64,000 nucleotides of DNA from Pedobacter nutrimenti (GTDB lineage: Bacteria; Bacteroidota; Bacteroidia; Sphingobacteriales; Sphingobacteriaceae), in NCBI RefSeq assembly GCF_003208655.1, contig NZ_QKLU01000008.1:273706-337705 (forward strand). The letters run 5' to 3'. The notes under the pieces are model-generated. The model saw nothing but the letters and a program-made list of their open reading frames with translations. It searched no databases and had not been told where the DNA came from. Both the position numbers and the translations under genes were made by a program. Positions within the stretch are counted from its first letter, which is position 1; every line of letters starts with the position of its first letter. Below, one piece after another: positions 16,835-26,577 of the stretch.

Positions 16835-17996
16835 AATTAAATATTTTCCTTGCGTATAAACGGTAAATGAGGATGTTGATGGCAATAACCAGCACCGAAC
16901 CAAGACAATAGATTGGCCATTGGCCCTTGTCCCAAAGCCAAAGCCCCATGGCTGATCCGAAAGAAGCTCCCACAAAACTCACAGACATAAAAACCGTATT
17001 TAACCGGTTTCTGGCTTCAGGGATCAGGGCATAAATCCTGGTCTGGTTGGTTACATGGATGGCTTGCTGCCCAATGTCTATAAGGATAATCCCAACAACA
17101 AACAGGTATAAATGACTTCCGGTAAAATAAAAGGCGGCAATACTTGCCAGTTGAAGCAAGAGCCCGATCAGCAGGTTTTTTCTTGGTTCTTTTCCATCAC
17201 TTAATTTTCCAACCAAAGGAGCAGCCAGGGCCCCGGCCGCACCGGCAATTCCAAATAAACCAATTTGCAGAGACTGGAAATTAAAGGGCGGATTGGCAAG
17301 AAACAAAACCATCGTTGTCCAAAAAGCGCTTAGTGTAGCAAAAGCAAGAAAATTGATTAAAGAAGCTTCCCGGAGTACAGGTTGGGTTTTGATGTAGTTA
17401 AACATGGAAGACATGAGTTCCCGGTAAGTGCCTTTGAATGTGGGTTTGCTTTGGGGAAAGCGGCTGGCCATTAATAAAAGCAATAGGAAACAAAGACCTG
17501 CGGCGATGCCAAACATGGCCCTCCAGCCCCATAAAAATCCAATACTTCCGCTTATGGCCCTGGAACCAAGGATTCCAACAAGTAAACCACTCATAATAAT
17601 GCCAATGGTATGTCCCCGGCTTTCATCTGAACTGAGGTTGGCTGCCATGGGCAGGATCAATTGTGGAACAATAGAGCTTGCGCCAATCAGCACACAGGCA
17701 ATTTCCAAAACCAGGAACGTATGCGAAAAGGCGGCCATTAGCAGCGATGCAATGGCAAGTCCGGTGATCACCAGGATTTGTTTTCTGCGTTCAAACATAT
17801 CTCCTAGGGGGACCAGCAGGAACAGGCCTATGGCATAACCTGCCTGTGTAAGATAAGTGATGCGACCTGCATAACTTTCGGTCAGGCCATATTCTTTGGC
17901 CACCAGGATCACCAGGGGCTGACAATAATAAATATTTGCAACAATCAGCCCTGTACAAAAGGCCATGAGTAAAATGTCTTTACGGCTTAATTTCAT
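16827..17996 (-). CDS. MFS transporter
   Basis: 389 aa with about twelve hydrophobic helices. The loop after TM2 carries GDMFERRKQ, the MFS motif A region. The central loop with PQSKPTFKGTYRELMSS separates the halves. It resembles arabinose/drug-proton antiporter-type exporters; the substrate is unknown. Its start directly follows the carboxylase stop (0-nt gap) and it overlaps the GNAT gene, forming a three-gene unit. Confidence 0.88.
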   Translation of the reverse strand: MKLSRKDILLMAFCTGLIVANIYYCQPLVILVAKEYGLTESYAGRITYLTQAGYAIGLFLLVPLGDMFERRKQILVITGLAIASLLMAAFSHTFLVLEIACVLIGASSIVPQLILPMAANLSSDESRGHTIGIIMSGLLVGILGSRAISGSIGFLWGWRAMFGIAAGLCFLLLLLMASRFPQSKPTFKGTYRELMSSMFNYIKTQPVLREASLINFLAFATLSAFWTTMVLFLANPPFNFQSLQIGLFGIAGAAGALAAPLVGKLSDGKEPRKNLLIGLLLQLASIAAFYFTGSHLYLFVVGIILIDIGQQAIHVTNQTRIYALIPEARNRLNTVFMSVSFVGASFGSAMGLWLWDKGQWPIYCLGSVLVIAINILIYRLYARKIFNYA

Positions 17997-19538
17997 CTAT
18001 AATGGGATATTCCCGTGTTTTTTACGTGGATTTTTAACAGCTTTATTTTCCAGCATTTTAAAAGCTTTGATTAATTTTATCCTGGTCTGGTCGGGTAGAA
18101 TGACTTCGTCTACGAAGCCGCGTTCAGCGGCCCGGTAAGGATTGGCGAAAATATCTGAATATAACTTTTCCTTTTCCAGCCATTTTTCCTCCGGATTTTC
18201 TGCGGTGGTGATTTCCTTTTTGAAAATGATCTCTGCTGCACCTTTAGCGCCCATCACGGCAATTTCTGCTGAAGGCCAGGCATAGTTCAGGTCGGCTCCG
18301 ATGTGTTTGGAGTTCATTACATCGTAGGCGCCACCATAAGCTTTCCTGGTAATGACCGTAATTCTTGGAACGGTAGCTTCACTAAAAGCATAAAGTAATT
18401 TTGCGCCATTGGAAATGATACCATTCCATTCCTGATCGGTGCCCGGCAAAAAGCCAGGCACATCTTCAAAGACCAGTATCGGAATATTGAAGCAATCACA
18501 GAAGCGGACAAAACGGGCTGCTTTTACAGAGGCGTGATTATCCAGTACGCCAGCCAGATAAGCGGGCTGGTTGGCGATAATGCCAATACTTCGTCCACCG
18601 AGCCGGGCAAAACCGACCACAATATTCTCTGCATAGTCCTTGTGGACTTCCAGAAAACTGTCTTCATCTGCAGTTTCGGTAATGACATCCCGGATGTCAT
18701 AGGGCTGGTTAGAATTTTGAGGCAGCAAATCATTGAGTTTTTCACGCACTTCATTTCCGGGAGTATAAGGAATTGAAGCAGGCAGTTCCTCACAGTTCTG
18801 CGGCATATAACTCAATAATTTTTTGATGTGGTTTATCGCATCGAGCTCGTTTGGACAGGCAAAATGGGTAACACCAGATTTGGTCGCATGGGTAGACGCG
18901 CCGCCAAGTTCTTCAGAGGTAACTTCTTCGTGAGTAACGGTTTTGACTACATTGGGGCCGGTGACAAACATATAAGAGGTATTTTCAACCATCAGAATAA
19001 AATCTGTAATGGCCGGAGAATAGACCGCGCCACCAGCGCAGGGCCCCATGATCGCCGAAAGTTGTGGGACAACCCCGGAAGCCTGTACATTTTTATAGAA
19101 GATATCGGCGTAACCACCAAGGGATACTACGCCCTCCTGTATACGCGCACCGCCACTGTCATTAAGACCAATGACCGGGGCTCCGTTTTTCATGGCCATG
19201 TCCATTATTTTACAGATTTTCTCGGCATGTGTCTCAGACAGGGAACCACCAAAAACAGTGAAATCCTGGGAAAAAACATAGACCAAACGTCCGTTGATGT
19301 TGCCATAACCGGTAACCACACCATCTCCGGGATATTTTTCCTTTTCCATTCCAAAATCTGTACTGCGGTGGGTGACCAGCATTCCGATTTCTTCGAAAGA
19401 ACCTTCATCCATCAGGAAATGGATGCGCTCACGGGCGGTTAGTTTTCCTTTTTTATGCTGACCGGCAATACGCGCTGCCCCGCCACCCAGATGGGCTTGT
19501 TTTATTTTATCCTGAAGTAATTCTATTTTATTCTTCAT
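17997..19538 (-). CDS. acyl-CoA carboxylase carboxyltransferase (beta) subunit
   Basis: 513 aa, crotonase-fold carboxyltransferase of the PccB/MmdA family. The oxyanion-forming Gly motifs are visible: DSGGARIQEGV, GPCAGGAVYSPA and the C-half KAYGGAYDVMNSKHIGAD. It transfers carboxybiotin CO2 to propionyl-CoA or a related acyl-CoA, or works in the methylmalonyl-CoA decarboxylase direction. No biotin carboxylase or biotin carrier gene is adjacent, so the partner subunits must be elsewhere. It is first in a unit with the MFS and GNAT genes. Confidence 0.88.
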   Translation of the reverse strand: MKNKIELLQDKIKQAHLGGGAARIAGQHKKGKLTARERIHFLMDEGSFEEIGMLVTHRSTDFGMEKEKYPGDGVVTGYGNINGRLVYVFSQDFTVFGGSLSETHAEKICKIMDMAMKNGAPVIGLNDSGGARIQEGVVSLGGYADIFYKNVQASGVVPQLSAIMGPCAGGAVYSPAITDFILMVENTSYMFVTGPNVVKTVTHEEVTSEELGGASTHATKSGVTHFACPNELDAINHIKKLLSYMPQNCEELPASIPYTPGNEVREKLNDLLPQNSNQPYDIRDVITETADEDSFLEVHKDYAENIVVGFARLGGRSIGIIANQPAYLAGVLDNHASVKAARFVRFCDCFNIPILVFEDVPGFLPGTDQEWNGIISNGAKLLYAFSEATVPRITVITRKAYGGAYDVMNSKHIGADLNYAWPSAEIAVMGAKGAAEIIFKKEITTAENPEEKWLEKEKLYSDIFANPYRAAERGFVDEVILPDQTRIKLIKAFKMLENKAVKNPRKKHGNIPL

Positions 19539-19586
19539 GTATGCTGAATCAATTTTTTTATCCTCTAAACTTTTCTAAATTAACAA

Positions 19587-20819
19587 TTACCAGCGATATT
19601 GCAGCCTGGCGGTAAACACATCATCTTTCAAATCTTCGGTATAGCCAGGTAAACTGGTTGGATCATTTACAACGTGTTCATTATACAAAGTTATTTTTAC
19701 GCGTGTATTGAGTACATAGGTCAAGCCGTAACCCAGCGTGCTGAATTTGATGTCACCTGCAGAAGTATTGCTCTTTAAACCAATGTCACTTTCCTTTAAT
19801 TTCCGGTTGGGGTCGTAAGCATCATAAGCCAGCAAGGCCGTAAATTTCGATTTTGCAATTTGTTGGGTCAGCCATAAATAGTAACCTGAAAAGGGGCGCA
19901 GGTACAGGTCTGTGGTTGGCTGGGCAGAAAAACTCTGACTGGCCATAGGGCCATTAATACTGGGCGAAGAAGCCACACCAGGCTGGGTTCCTCCGATATA
20001 CTCTGCCTTAAAAATAGTTTTCCCGAAGGTATTGTCATACTGAAGCTGAAGATTTCCTCCAAAATAATCTCTTTTGGCGTTCCATCCTACATTTTCGGCG
20101 CCGCTGTGTTTAACATACTGATCTCCTTCAAAAGTATAATAGCTTTCTGTATCATTTCTCACGCTACCCTTGTAAACCGAGCCCCCAAAACCGATATGCA
20201 GTTTTTTATTGGCCAGACTGTCAAATTTAAAAGCAAGATTTCCGATCACATCTTTTTTAGAGTCATAATCCCGGGCTGCATAACCGCTACCACTAACCAG
20301 GGCCAGGTCTGCGGTGATGAATTTAAAAATGTTCTTAGGATGGTAGCTGATCATGGCGCCGATATCCCTTTCCCGGGGCATCAGTGTTTGGAACACCCGG
20401 GCCCTTTCCGGAAAATCGCGGAAACCTGATGAATAGACAATGGAGTGCCCGAAAGGACGGTTAAACAAACCCGCTGTAAAAATAAGGTCTTTGGAAGTGG
20501 GCCTGTAAAGCTGTATAAAAGCATCCATGAGCTGTACCCCGTTTTGTGTGGCATCGATTTGAAAAACAATACTGGAGTACTTATCCACACGGTCTATTTT
20601 TAATCTTCCGCGCCGGATGATAAAACGGTCCCTGGAGTTTTTTGAAAAATCCCCACCTGAAAAAGACAGAATACCTTCAGACTGCGCCCTTTGATACTGT
20701 GTCTGCAGGTAACCGGTAATGGCAATTTCATGGGGGTCATAAGTGGATGGGGCGTTGTTGCTTTGACTCCGGGCGGCCAGTGGAAATAAGAGGGGTAACA
20801 GAAGTAGGTATCGTTTCAT
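19587..20819 (-). CDS. phosphate-selective porin O/P family outer-membrane protein
   Basis: 410 aa from ATG 20819. The signal peptide is MKRYLLLLPLLFPLAARSQS. The mature part is rich in alternating aromatic beta-strands, with an early RFIIRRGRLKIDRVDKYSS segment typical of OprO/OprP-like porins, and a C terminus ending in FTARLQYRW with the terminal aromatic residue used by the BAM machinery. It should form an anion or general pore; selectivity is not predictable. It lies divergent from the small protein at 21002. Confidence 0.78.
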   Translation of the reverse strand: MKRYLLLLPLLFPLAARSQSNNAPSTYDPHEIAITGYLQTQYQRAQSEGILSFSGGDFSKNSRDRFIIRRGRLKIDRVDKYSSIVFQIDATQNGVQLMDAFIQLYRPTSKDLIFTAGLFNRPFGHSIVYSSGFRDFPERARVFQTLMPRERDIGAMISYHPKNIFKFITADLALVSGSGYAARDYDSKKDVIGNLAFKFDSLANKKLHIGFGGSVYKGSVRNDTESYYTFEGDQYVKHSGAENVGWNAKRDYFGGNLQLQYDNTFGKTIFKAEYIGGTQPGVASSPSINGPMASQSFSAQPTTDLYLRPFSGYYLWLTQQIAKSKFTALLAYDAYDPNRKLKESDIGLKSNTSAGDIKFSTLGYGLTYVLNTRVKITLYNEHVVNDPTSLPGYTEDLKDDVFTARLQYRW

Positions 20820-20942
20820 AGGCAATTGCTCATCGCGGTGCTAAATTACGTTTAATGTATAATTTTATGGTAAGCTCCTGTTGTTTTTTGGAATGTAAAC
20901 CATTTAGGGCCTTTTTTTAATTACATTTTTTTTACAACTTAA

Positions 20943-20975
20943 TTTGCTTATTAGGGAAGTTTGGAACTATTTTTG
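20943..20975 (+). promoter_or_regulatory. promoter of the small exported protein gene
   Basis: TTTG at 20943-20946 and TATTTTTG at 20968-20975 are 21 nt apart, a good match to the Bacteroidota -33/-7 consensus. The ATG follows 26 nt after the -7 box. Confidence 0.55.
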
Positions 20976-21001
20976 GGAAAAAGAGATAAGCAAAAATAAA
21001 C

Positions 21002-21340
21002 ATGAGCTTAAGAAAATACCGTTTACTGATTGTAATTGCCTTCATTGGCATCTTCTCAGCGAAGATGGTAATTTCTGCTGCGCCTGTATTTTTTGCCCAT
21101 CTGGATAAAGAGATCATCAAAAATGTAATTATGCAGATTGAACTGGAACATGGTTCTGAGGGAGATTCTGCAAAAACGCTGAAATATGTAGATTGCAAAT
21201 TGATTGCTTTGCATGCACCTTTTTCCTATGTTCCGGTGCGCTATCATTTCTTTATCAGGAACAGTTATATTGATCATTTCAAAAGATATGTAAATCCATA
21301 TCACCCTTCCGTGCCGACACCTCCTCCTAACTTGGTATAA
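21002..21340 (+). CDS. hypothetical exported protein
   Basis: 112 aa, not recognised. MSLRKYRLLIVIAFIGIFSA begins with a positively charged stretch and one hydrophobic helix that could be a signal peptide or membrane anchor. The rest is mixed polarity with two Tyr/His-rich patches and a Pro-rich end (SVPTPPPNLV). It has its own promoter and precedes the SulP transporter by 79 nt on the same strand, so cotranscription is possible. The normal codon pattern and promoter suggest a real gene. Confidence 0.6.
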   Translation: MSLRKYRLLIVIAFIGIFSAKMVISAAPVFFAHLDKEIIKNVIMQIELEHGSEGDSAKTLKYVDCKLIALHAPFSYVPVRYHFFIRNSYIDHFKRYVNPYHPSVPTPPPNLV

Positions 21341-21419
21341 GTTTTTTTATAGAAGCGACTGTTATTTAAGTCGTTACTGTATAGTAAAATAATTATATAC
21401 ACGAATAAAATTTAATTTT

Positions 21420-23021
21420 ATGCAAGAAGGGAATTCAATCTTTTCAAGGTTGGACGTAAAGAAATATATTTTAAAAAAGAACCTGAAGCGTGATCTTCCG
21501 GCGAGTATTGTAGTGTTTTTAGTTGCACTGCCACTCTGTCTGGGTATTGCTTTGGCTTCAGGTGCACCGCTTTTCGCAGGATTGATTGCCGGAATTATCG
21601 GAGGGGTAGTCGTTGCGAGTTTTAGCGGATCACAATTAAGTGTGACCGGACCAGCTGCTGGTTTAACGGTAATTGTACTGGGTGCGATTGCACAACTGGG
21701 ATCCTACCAGACTTTTTTGCTGGCCGTTGTGTTGGCAGGGGTAATGCAAATGGTTTTGGGAATGATTAAAGCCGGAACGATCGGGAATTACTTTCCTTCG
21801 AGTGTGATCGAAGGAATGCTGGCAGCGATCGGGTTAATTCTGATCCTTAAACAGCTCCCACATGCTTTAGGAGTGGACTCTGATTTTCCTGGAGACGAGA
21901 GTTTTTTCCAGAAAAATGACGAGAATACATTTTCGGCAATTAATAGTGCACTGAGCCATTTTAGCCTGGCGGCTATTGTCATTAGTGCTTTATCCATCGC
22001 CATACTTTTATTTTGGCCGAAAATTAAAAAAGTCAGCAGCATCCCCGCCCCCTTAATTGTCGTTGTGCTGGGGATTGCACTAAGTTATGCATTTAAAAGC
22101 ACCTCTTATGCGCTGGAAGCCAAACAGATGGTGGCTATCCCCGTGGTACAAGGCTGGTCGGAGTTTATGGGACTGTTCACCCTGCCTAATTTCGCGGCGA
22201 TAGGAAATAAAGACGTATGGGTGGTTGCAGGTACCATTGCGATTGTTGCAAGTTTGGAAACCCTGCTGAGTATTGAAGCTGTTGATAAGATCGATCCGAT
22301 TAAAAGGATTTCCCCGACAAACCGCGAACTTTTTGCCCAGGGTATCGGGAATGTGGCCAGCGGAATGATTGGCGGTTTACCGATGACTTCAGTTATTGTA
22401 AGAAGTTCTGCGAATGTGAATGCGGGCGGAAGAACAAAAATGTCAGCTATTTTTCATGGCTGCTGGTTATTGTTGTCCTTATTGTTTATACCAGGAATTA
22501 TCAATATGGTTCCGCTGGCCTGTCTGGCGGCGATCCTGTTGGTAACGGGTTATAAACTGACCAGAATAGAATTGTTTAAGCATATGTACCACAAAGGCTG
22601 GGACCAGTTTGTTCCTTTTGTGGTGACCGTGGTTGCGGTATTGCTTACAGACCTGTTAAAAGGAGTTGCTATTGGGATGCTGGTTTCCATATTCTATTTG
22701 CTGCGCACCAATATGCGTAACCCTTTCTTTTACAGGATCCATGAAGAGGGAAATAAAAAGAACATCAGGATCAAGCTCGCCGAAGAAGTTTCCTTTTTAA
22801 ATAAAGCCGCCATACAGGTGATGCTCAACAGGATTCCTAAGGAAACTACGGTGACAATTGACGGGAGCAATTCCAGATATATAGATCCGGACGTGCTGGA
22901 GACCATTTTTAACTATAAGCACAATGCTTATACCAAAGGAATTATTGTGATATTGGAGGATATAAAATCCCATTACATAGTACCTAAATTAACTAACAAA
23001 TTAGAAGACATTAATAATTAA
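21420..23021 (+). CDS. SulP family inorganic anion transporter
   Basis: 533 aa inner-membrane protein. The transport domain (to about residue 430) includes the early SulP motif RDLPASIVVFLVALPLCLGI, SVTGPAAGLTVIV and NVASGMIGGLPMTSVIVRSS. A short C-terminal STAS-like region (VTIDGSNSRYIDPDVLETIF) follows. The beta-carbonic anhydrase gene begins 6 nt later, which points to bicarbonate as the likely substrate rather than sulfate. That is inference from context. Confidence 0.88.
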   Translation: MQEGNSIFSRLDVKKYILKKNLKRDLPASIVVFLVALPLCLGIALASGAPLFAGLIAGIIGGVVVASFSGSQLSVTGPAAGLTVIVLGAIAQLGSYQTFLLAVVLAGVMQMVLGMIKAGTIGNYFPSSVIEGMLAAIGLILILKQLPHALGVDSDFPGDESFFQKNDENTFSAINSALSHFSLAAIVISALSIAILLFWPKIKKVSSIPAPLIVVVLGIALSYAFKSTSYALEAKQMVAIPVVQGWSEFMGLFTLPNFAAIGNKDVWVVAGTIAIVASLETLLSIEAVDKIDPIKRISPTNRELFAQGIGNVASGMIGGLPMTSVIVRSSANVNAGGRTKMSAIFHGCWLLLSLLFIPGIINMVPLACLAAILLVTGYKLTRIELFKHMYHKGWDQFVPFVVTVVAVLLTDLLKGVAIGMLVSIFYLLRTNMRNPFFYRIHEEGNKKNIRIKLAEEVSFLNKAAIQVMLNRIPKETTVTIDGSNSRYIDPDVLETIFNYKHNAYTKGIIVILEDIKSHYIVPKLTNKLEDINN

Positions 23022-23027
23022 CATACC

Positions 23028-23693
23028 ATGTGTGCAAAATTAGAACAACAACAAGCTCATCAAATCACCTACGAAGGATTACTTAAAGGCAACAAAGACT
23101 GGGTTGCAGCCACGCTGAAAGAAGATCCTCAGTTTTTTGACCGGTTATCCGCTGGGCAGGCCCCGCCGGTATTGTGGATTGGCTGTTCCGACAGCCGCGT
23201 GCCGGCCAATCAGATTACCAATACCATGCCTGGTGATATTTTTGTACACCGCAATATTGCCAATGTGGTCACACATACGGACATGAACCTGCTGAGTGTA
23301 CTGGATTATTCAGTTAATGTATTAAAAATAAAGCACATCATAGTCTGTGGTCATTATGGTTGCGGTGGTGTGAATGCGGCCCTTGGAGATAAACAAGTAG
23401 GATTAATCGACAACTGGTTAAGAAACATCAAAGATGTGATCCGTATGCATGAACGTGAAATGTCTACGATTAAAGATCCTCAAAAAAGGTCTGACAGACT
23501 TGTAGAATTGAATGCGATAGAAAGTGCCGCTAACGTAATGAGTACTTCTATTGTACAAAATGCATGGGCTTCAGGTCAGGAGCTTTCTGTTCATGCCTGG
23601 GTGTATAGCCTGAAAACAGGATTGATTACCGATCTGCAGGTAAGTGCCTCGAATTCCGATGAGCTGTCTCCTGTATTCAAAATGAAAGCGTAA
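23028..23693 (+). CDS. can: beta-class carbonic anhydrase
   Basis: 221 aa. Zinc ligands of the beta class are C53 and D55 within IGCSDSRVPAN, then H109 and C112 within VCGHYGCGGVNAALG. It interconverts CO2 and bicarbonate in the cytosol. It is placed 6 nt after the SulP gene, forming a transporter/anhydrase pair as in many heterotrophs, likely supplying bicarbonate for carboxylases. It is closed by a bidirectional terminator. Confidence 0.93.
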   Translation: MCAKLEQQQAHQITYEGLLKGNKDWVAATLKEDPQFFDRLSAGQAPPVLWIGCSDSRVPANQITNTMPGDIFVHRNIANVVTHTDMNLLSVLDYSVNVLKIKHIIVCGHYGCGGVNAALGDKQVGLIDNWLRNIKDVIRMHEREMSTIKDPQKRSDRLVELNAIESAANVMSTSIVQNAWASGQELSVHAWVYSLKTGLITDLQVSASNSDELSPVFKMKA

Positions 23694-23726
23694 AAAACTG
23701 TCTCTTTAGAGATTAGTACTTTGTGA

Positions 23727-23766
23727 AAACAAAAGGCCCGGTATACACACCGGGCCTTTGTTTTTT
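23727..23766. terminator. bidirectional terminator between can and pruA
   Basis: caaa-a-ggcccggt pairs with accgggcctttg (one bulged A) around a 6-nt loop, with A-rich left and T-rich right flanks, between two convergent genes. Confidence 0.85.
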
Positions 23767-25399
23767 AATCTTCAGCTAAAAATGGGTAACGGTAATCCTT
23801 TGGCGGATCAAAAGTTTCCTTGATCGTTCTGGGAGATACCCAGCGAAGCAAATTGATCATAGATCCGGCTTTGTCATTTGTACCTGAGCCCCTGGCACCG
23901 CCAAAAGGCTGTTGGCCAACAACAGCCCCTGTACATTTATCATTGATATAGAAATTTCCAGCTGCATTGCGTAAACGGTGTGTTGCCTTTTCAATAGCAT
24001 ACCTGTCCCTTGCAATCACTGCACCGGTTAATGCATAAATAGAAGTCTGATCAACCAGGTCTAATACCTGTTCGTAATCTTCATCATTGTAGACGTAAAG
24101 TGTCAGTACCGGGCCGAACAACTCTTCGCTCATGGTCACATAATTCGGATCTTTAACGACTAATACGGTTGGTTCAATGAAATAACCTTTAGATTTATCG
24201 TAACCACCACCGGCAATCACTTCTACGGCAGGGTCTTTCTTAGCCTCATCAATATATTTGGTTAACTTGTTGAAGGAATTTTCATCAATAACCGCATTGA
24301 TAAAGTTACTGAAATCTTCTGTTCCGCCCATTTTAAAAGTGGCAAGGTCACGGAGCATAAACTTTTTAACTTCCGCCCAAATGCTTTTGGCTACATACAC
24401 CCTGGAAGCTGCGGAACATTTCTGTCCCTGGTATTCAAATGCACCCCGGATAATCGCAGTACTTGAACTTTCTGCTTCAGCAGAACCATGGATCAGAATA
24501 AAATCTTTTCCACCGGTTTCCCCAACAATACGTGGATAGGTTTTAAATTTGTGGATGTTGTTTCCAATGGTTTTCCAGATGTCCTGGAATACCCCGGTTG
24601 ATCCTGTAAAATGTATACCGGCAAAATCAGGATGGTTAAAAATAACTTCACCAGCATCCGGACCGGAAACATACACCAGATTGATGACCCCATCAGGTAA
24701 ACCAGCTTCTTTAAAGATTTGCATTAAAACATTTGCAGCGAAAATCTGTGTATTTGCAGGTTTCCAGACCACCACATTTCCCATCATGGCCACGCAGGTT
24801 GGCAGGTTGCCGGCAATAGCGGTAAAATTGAAAGGGGTTAGGGCAAATACAAAACCCTCTAAAGGACGCTGTTCCACCCGGTTCCAGGAACCTTTAGGAG
24901 AAACAGGAGGTTGTTGTTTATAAATTTCAGCCATATAGCTGACATTGAAACGGAGAAAATCAATCAATTCACAAGCAGAATCAATTTCGGCCTGGTAAGC
25001 GTTTTTGCTTTGGCCAAGCATGGTTGCTGCATTTAATTTATATCTGTACGGACCGGCAATCAGGTCAGCAGCTTTTAAGAAAACGGCTGCACGCTGTTCC
25101 CAGGCTAGGTTCTCCCAGTCTGACTTTGCAGCCAGGGCTGCATCAATGGCTTTACTTACATGATCTTTATTCCCTTTGCTGTAATAACCCAGGATGTGCT
25201 GATGATCGTGTGGTGGCGTAACTTTTCCTTTACTTTCAGTATGAACCTCGTTTCCACCAATATACATAGGGATATCGATCTGTTTTGACCGGGCATCGGC
25301 CAGCGCGGCCTTTAAAAGTTCACGTTCTTTACTTCCTGGTGCATAACCCAAAATGGGCTCATTTACCGGTGCAGGTACGTTAAAAAATCCTTTAAGCAT
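23765..25399 (-). CDS. pruA: L-glutamate gamma-semialdehyde (delta-1-pyrroline-5-carboxylate) dehydrogenase
   Basis: 544 aa, the length of stand-alone P5C dehydrogenases. Catalytic residues are E294 (VGETGGKDF) and C328 (EYQGQKCSAASR). The family end motif GARGSGTNDKAGSMINLLRW is present. It oxidises glutamate semialdehyde to glutamate with NAD+, the second step of proline degradation. No proline dehydrogenase gene is adjacent. It is monocistronic, with a TAnnTTTG box 21 nt upstream of the ATG. Confidence 0.94.
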   Translation of the reverse strand: MLKGFFNVPAPVNEPILGYAPGSKERELLKAALADARSKQIDIPMYIGGNEVHTESKGKVTPPHDHQHILGYYSKGNKDHVSKAIDAALAAKSDWENLAWEQRAAVFLKAADLIAGPYRYKLNAATMLGQSKNAYQAEIDSACELIDFLRFNVSYMAEIYKQQPPVSPKGSWNRVEQRPLEGFVFALTPFNFTAIAGNLPTCVAMMGNVVVWKPANTQIFAANVLMQIFKEAGLPDGVINLVYVSGPDAGEVIFNHPDFAGIHFTGSTGVFQDIWKTIGNNIHKFKTYPRIVGETGGKDFILIHGSAEAESSSTAIIRGAFEYQGQKCSAASRVYVAKSIWAEVKKFMLRDLATFKMGGTEDFSNFINAVIDENSFNKLTKYIDEAKKDPAVEVIAGGGYDKSKGYFIEPTVLVVKDPNYVTMSEELFGPVLTLYVYNDEDYEQVLDLVDQTSIYALTGAVIARDRYAIEKATHRLRNAAGNFYINDKCTGAVVGQQPFGGARGSGTNDKAGSMINLLRWVSPRTIKETFDPPKDYRYPFLAED

Positions 25400-25420
25400 G
25401 ATAATAAATTGTTGTTTTTA

Positions 25421-25428
25421 CAAAGATA
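25421..25428 (-). promoter_or_regulatory. putative -7 promoter element of pruA
   Basis: The minus strand reads TATCTTTG, matching TAnnTTTG, 21 nt before the pruA start. No clear -33 TTG is seen. Confidence 0.5.
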
Positions 25429-25493
25429 GTTTTTATTTTTCAGCCCGTGTATGGAGTGGGTAATCTGTATCGGATATTCTGGTCGATAATTCC

Positions 25494-25501
25494 TATTTTT
25501 G
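25494..25501 (+). promoter_or_regulatory. putative -7 promoter element of lpxK
   Basis: TATTTTTG matches TAnnTTTG and ends only 8 nt before the lpxK ATG at 25510. A transcript starting at the usual distance would be leaderless or nearly so. Confidence 0.45.
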
Positions 25502-25509
25502 AAGCAGAA

Positions 25510-26577
25510 ATGATAAACTACCTCAGGCTGTTGCTGCTGCCATTCTCTTTACTGTATGGTCTGGTTACCATGATCCGGAACAAGCTATATGACTGGAAAT
25601 TTTACCCTTCCATGAAATTCGATGTACCCGTCATTTGCGTGGGAAATCTTGTGGTTGGGGGATCCGGGAAGACACCGGTCACAGAATACCTGGTCGGTTT
25701 ACTGGACAATTATAAAATTGCCATACTGAGCCGGGGTTATGGCCGTAGCACAAAAGGTTTTATTCTTGCAGATGAAAAAGCAAACGCTGAGCTTATAGGT
25801 GATGAGCCAATGCAATACTATAAAAAATTTAAGCAGGTAAGTGTTGCTGTTTGTGAGGACCGGGTAAAGGGAATCCGGCTTTTGGAACAGGAGCATGATC
25901 TGATTATACTGGATGATGCTTTTCAGCACAGAAAAGTAACCGCTGGCTATAACATATTGCTTTTTGATTACCGGAAAATATTGTCTCCACAATTTTTATT
26001 GCCGGCAGGTAATTTAAGAGAGTTTTTTATGGGCTATAAAAGAGCCCAGCAGATCCTGATCACGAAAGTTTCCGGAAAACTGGACGAAAAGATAAAACAT
26101 AAAATCCGGCACCGGTTTTCCCCATCGCATTCCCCCTGTTTTTCCAGGATTAAATATGGAACATTGCAGCCCGTCTATGACCAGGGACCTGTGACAGAGA
26201 AAATTATTGACCAGGATACCCGTGTACTGCTGCTGACAGGAATTGCCAATCCGCAACCTTTACACTCGTATGTAAAGGAAATGACCCCGCACATCGTGCA
26301 TTTTGATTATCCCGACCATTATTCCTTTACGGCGGAAGACATCCGCAAAGTTATTCTTGCCTTTGAAAAAGAAAAAACGGTTAAAAAGTTAATCCTCACA
26401 ACAGAAAAGGACGCCCAGCGTTTATCTGATATTAGAATAAAAGAATTACTTTTAAATTTGCCCGTCTTTTATTTGCCGATTAAAATAGATATACTGGCAG
26501 AAGATAAAGCTACATTTGATCAAAATATTATAGATTATGTCTCAAACCATACACGAAACCGCAGACTACATAAATAA
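25510..26577 (+). CDS. lpxK: tetraacyldisaccharide 4'-kinase
   Basis: 355 aa from ATG 25510 (MINYLRLLLLPFSLLYGLVT). One N-terminal membrane helix anchors it to the inner-membrane face. The P-loop G50-T55 (VGGSGKTPVTEY) and the LLPAGNLREF segment are typical of LpxK, which phosphorylates the lipid A precursor at position 4'. The extension from 25447 is rejected because it crosses the promoter. It overlaps punA by 41 nt in another frame. Confidence 0.93.
   Translation: MINYLRLLLLPFSLLYGLVTMIRNKLYDWKFYPSMKFDVPVICVGNLVVGGSGKTPVTEYLVGLLDNYKIAILSRGYGRSTKGFILADEKANAELIGDEPMQYYKKFKQVSVAVCEDRVKGIRLLEQEHDLIILDDAFQHRKVTAGYNILLFDYRKILSPQFLLPAGNLREFFMGYKRAQQILITKVSGKLDEKIKHKIRHRFSPSHSPCFSRIKYGTLQPVYDQGPVTEKIIDQDTRVLLLTGIANPQPLHSYVKEMTPHIVHFDYPDHYSFTAEDIRKVILAFEKEKTVKKLILTTEKDAQRLSDIRIKELLLNLPVFYLPIKIDILAEDKATFDQNIIDYVSNHTRNRRLHK

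Noticed and set aside
18828..19442. 204-codon ORF antisense to the carboxylase gene
   Set aside because: It mirrors a well-conserved coding gene and shows no independent signals; a frame shadow.
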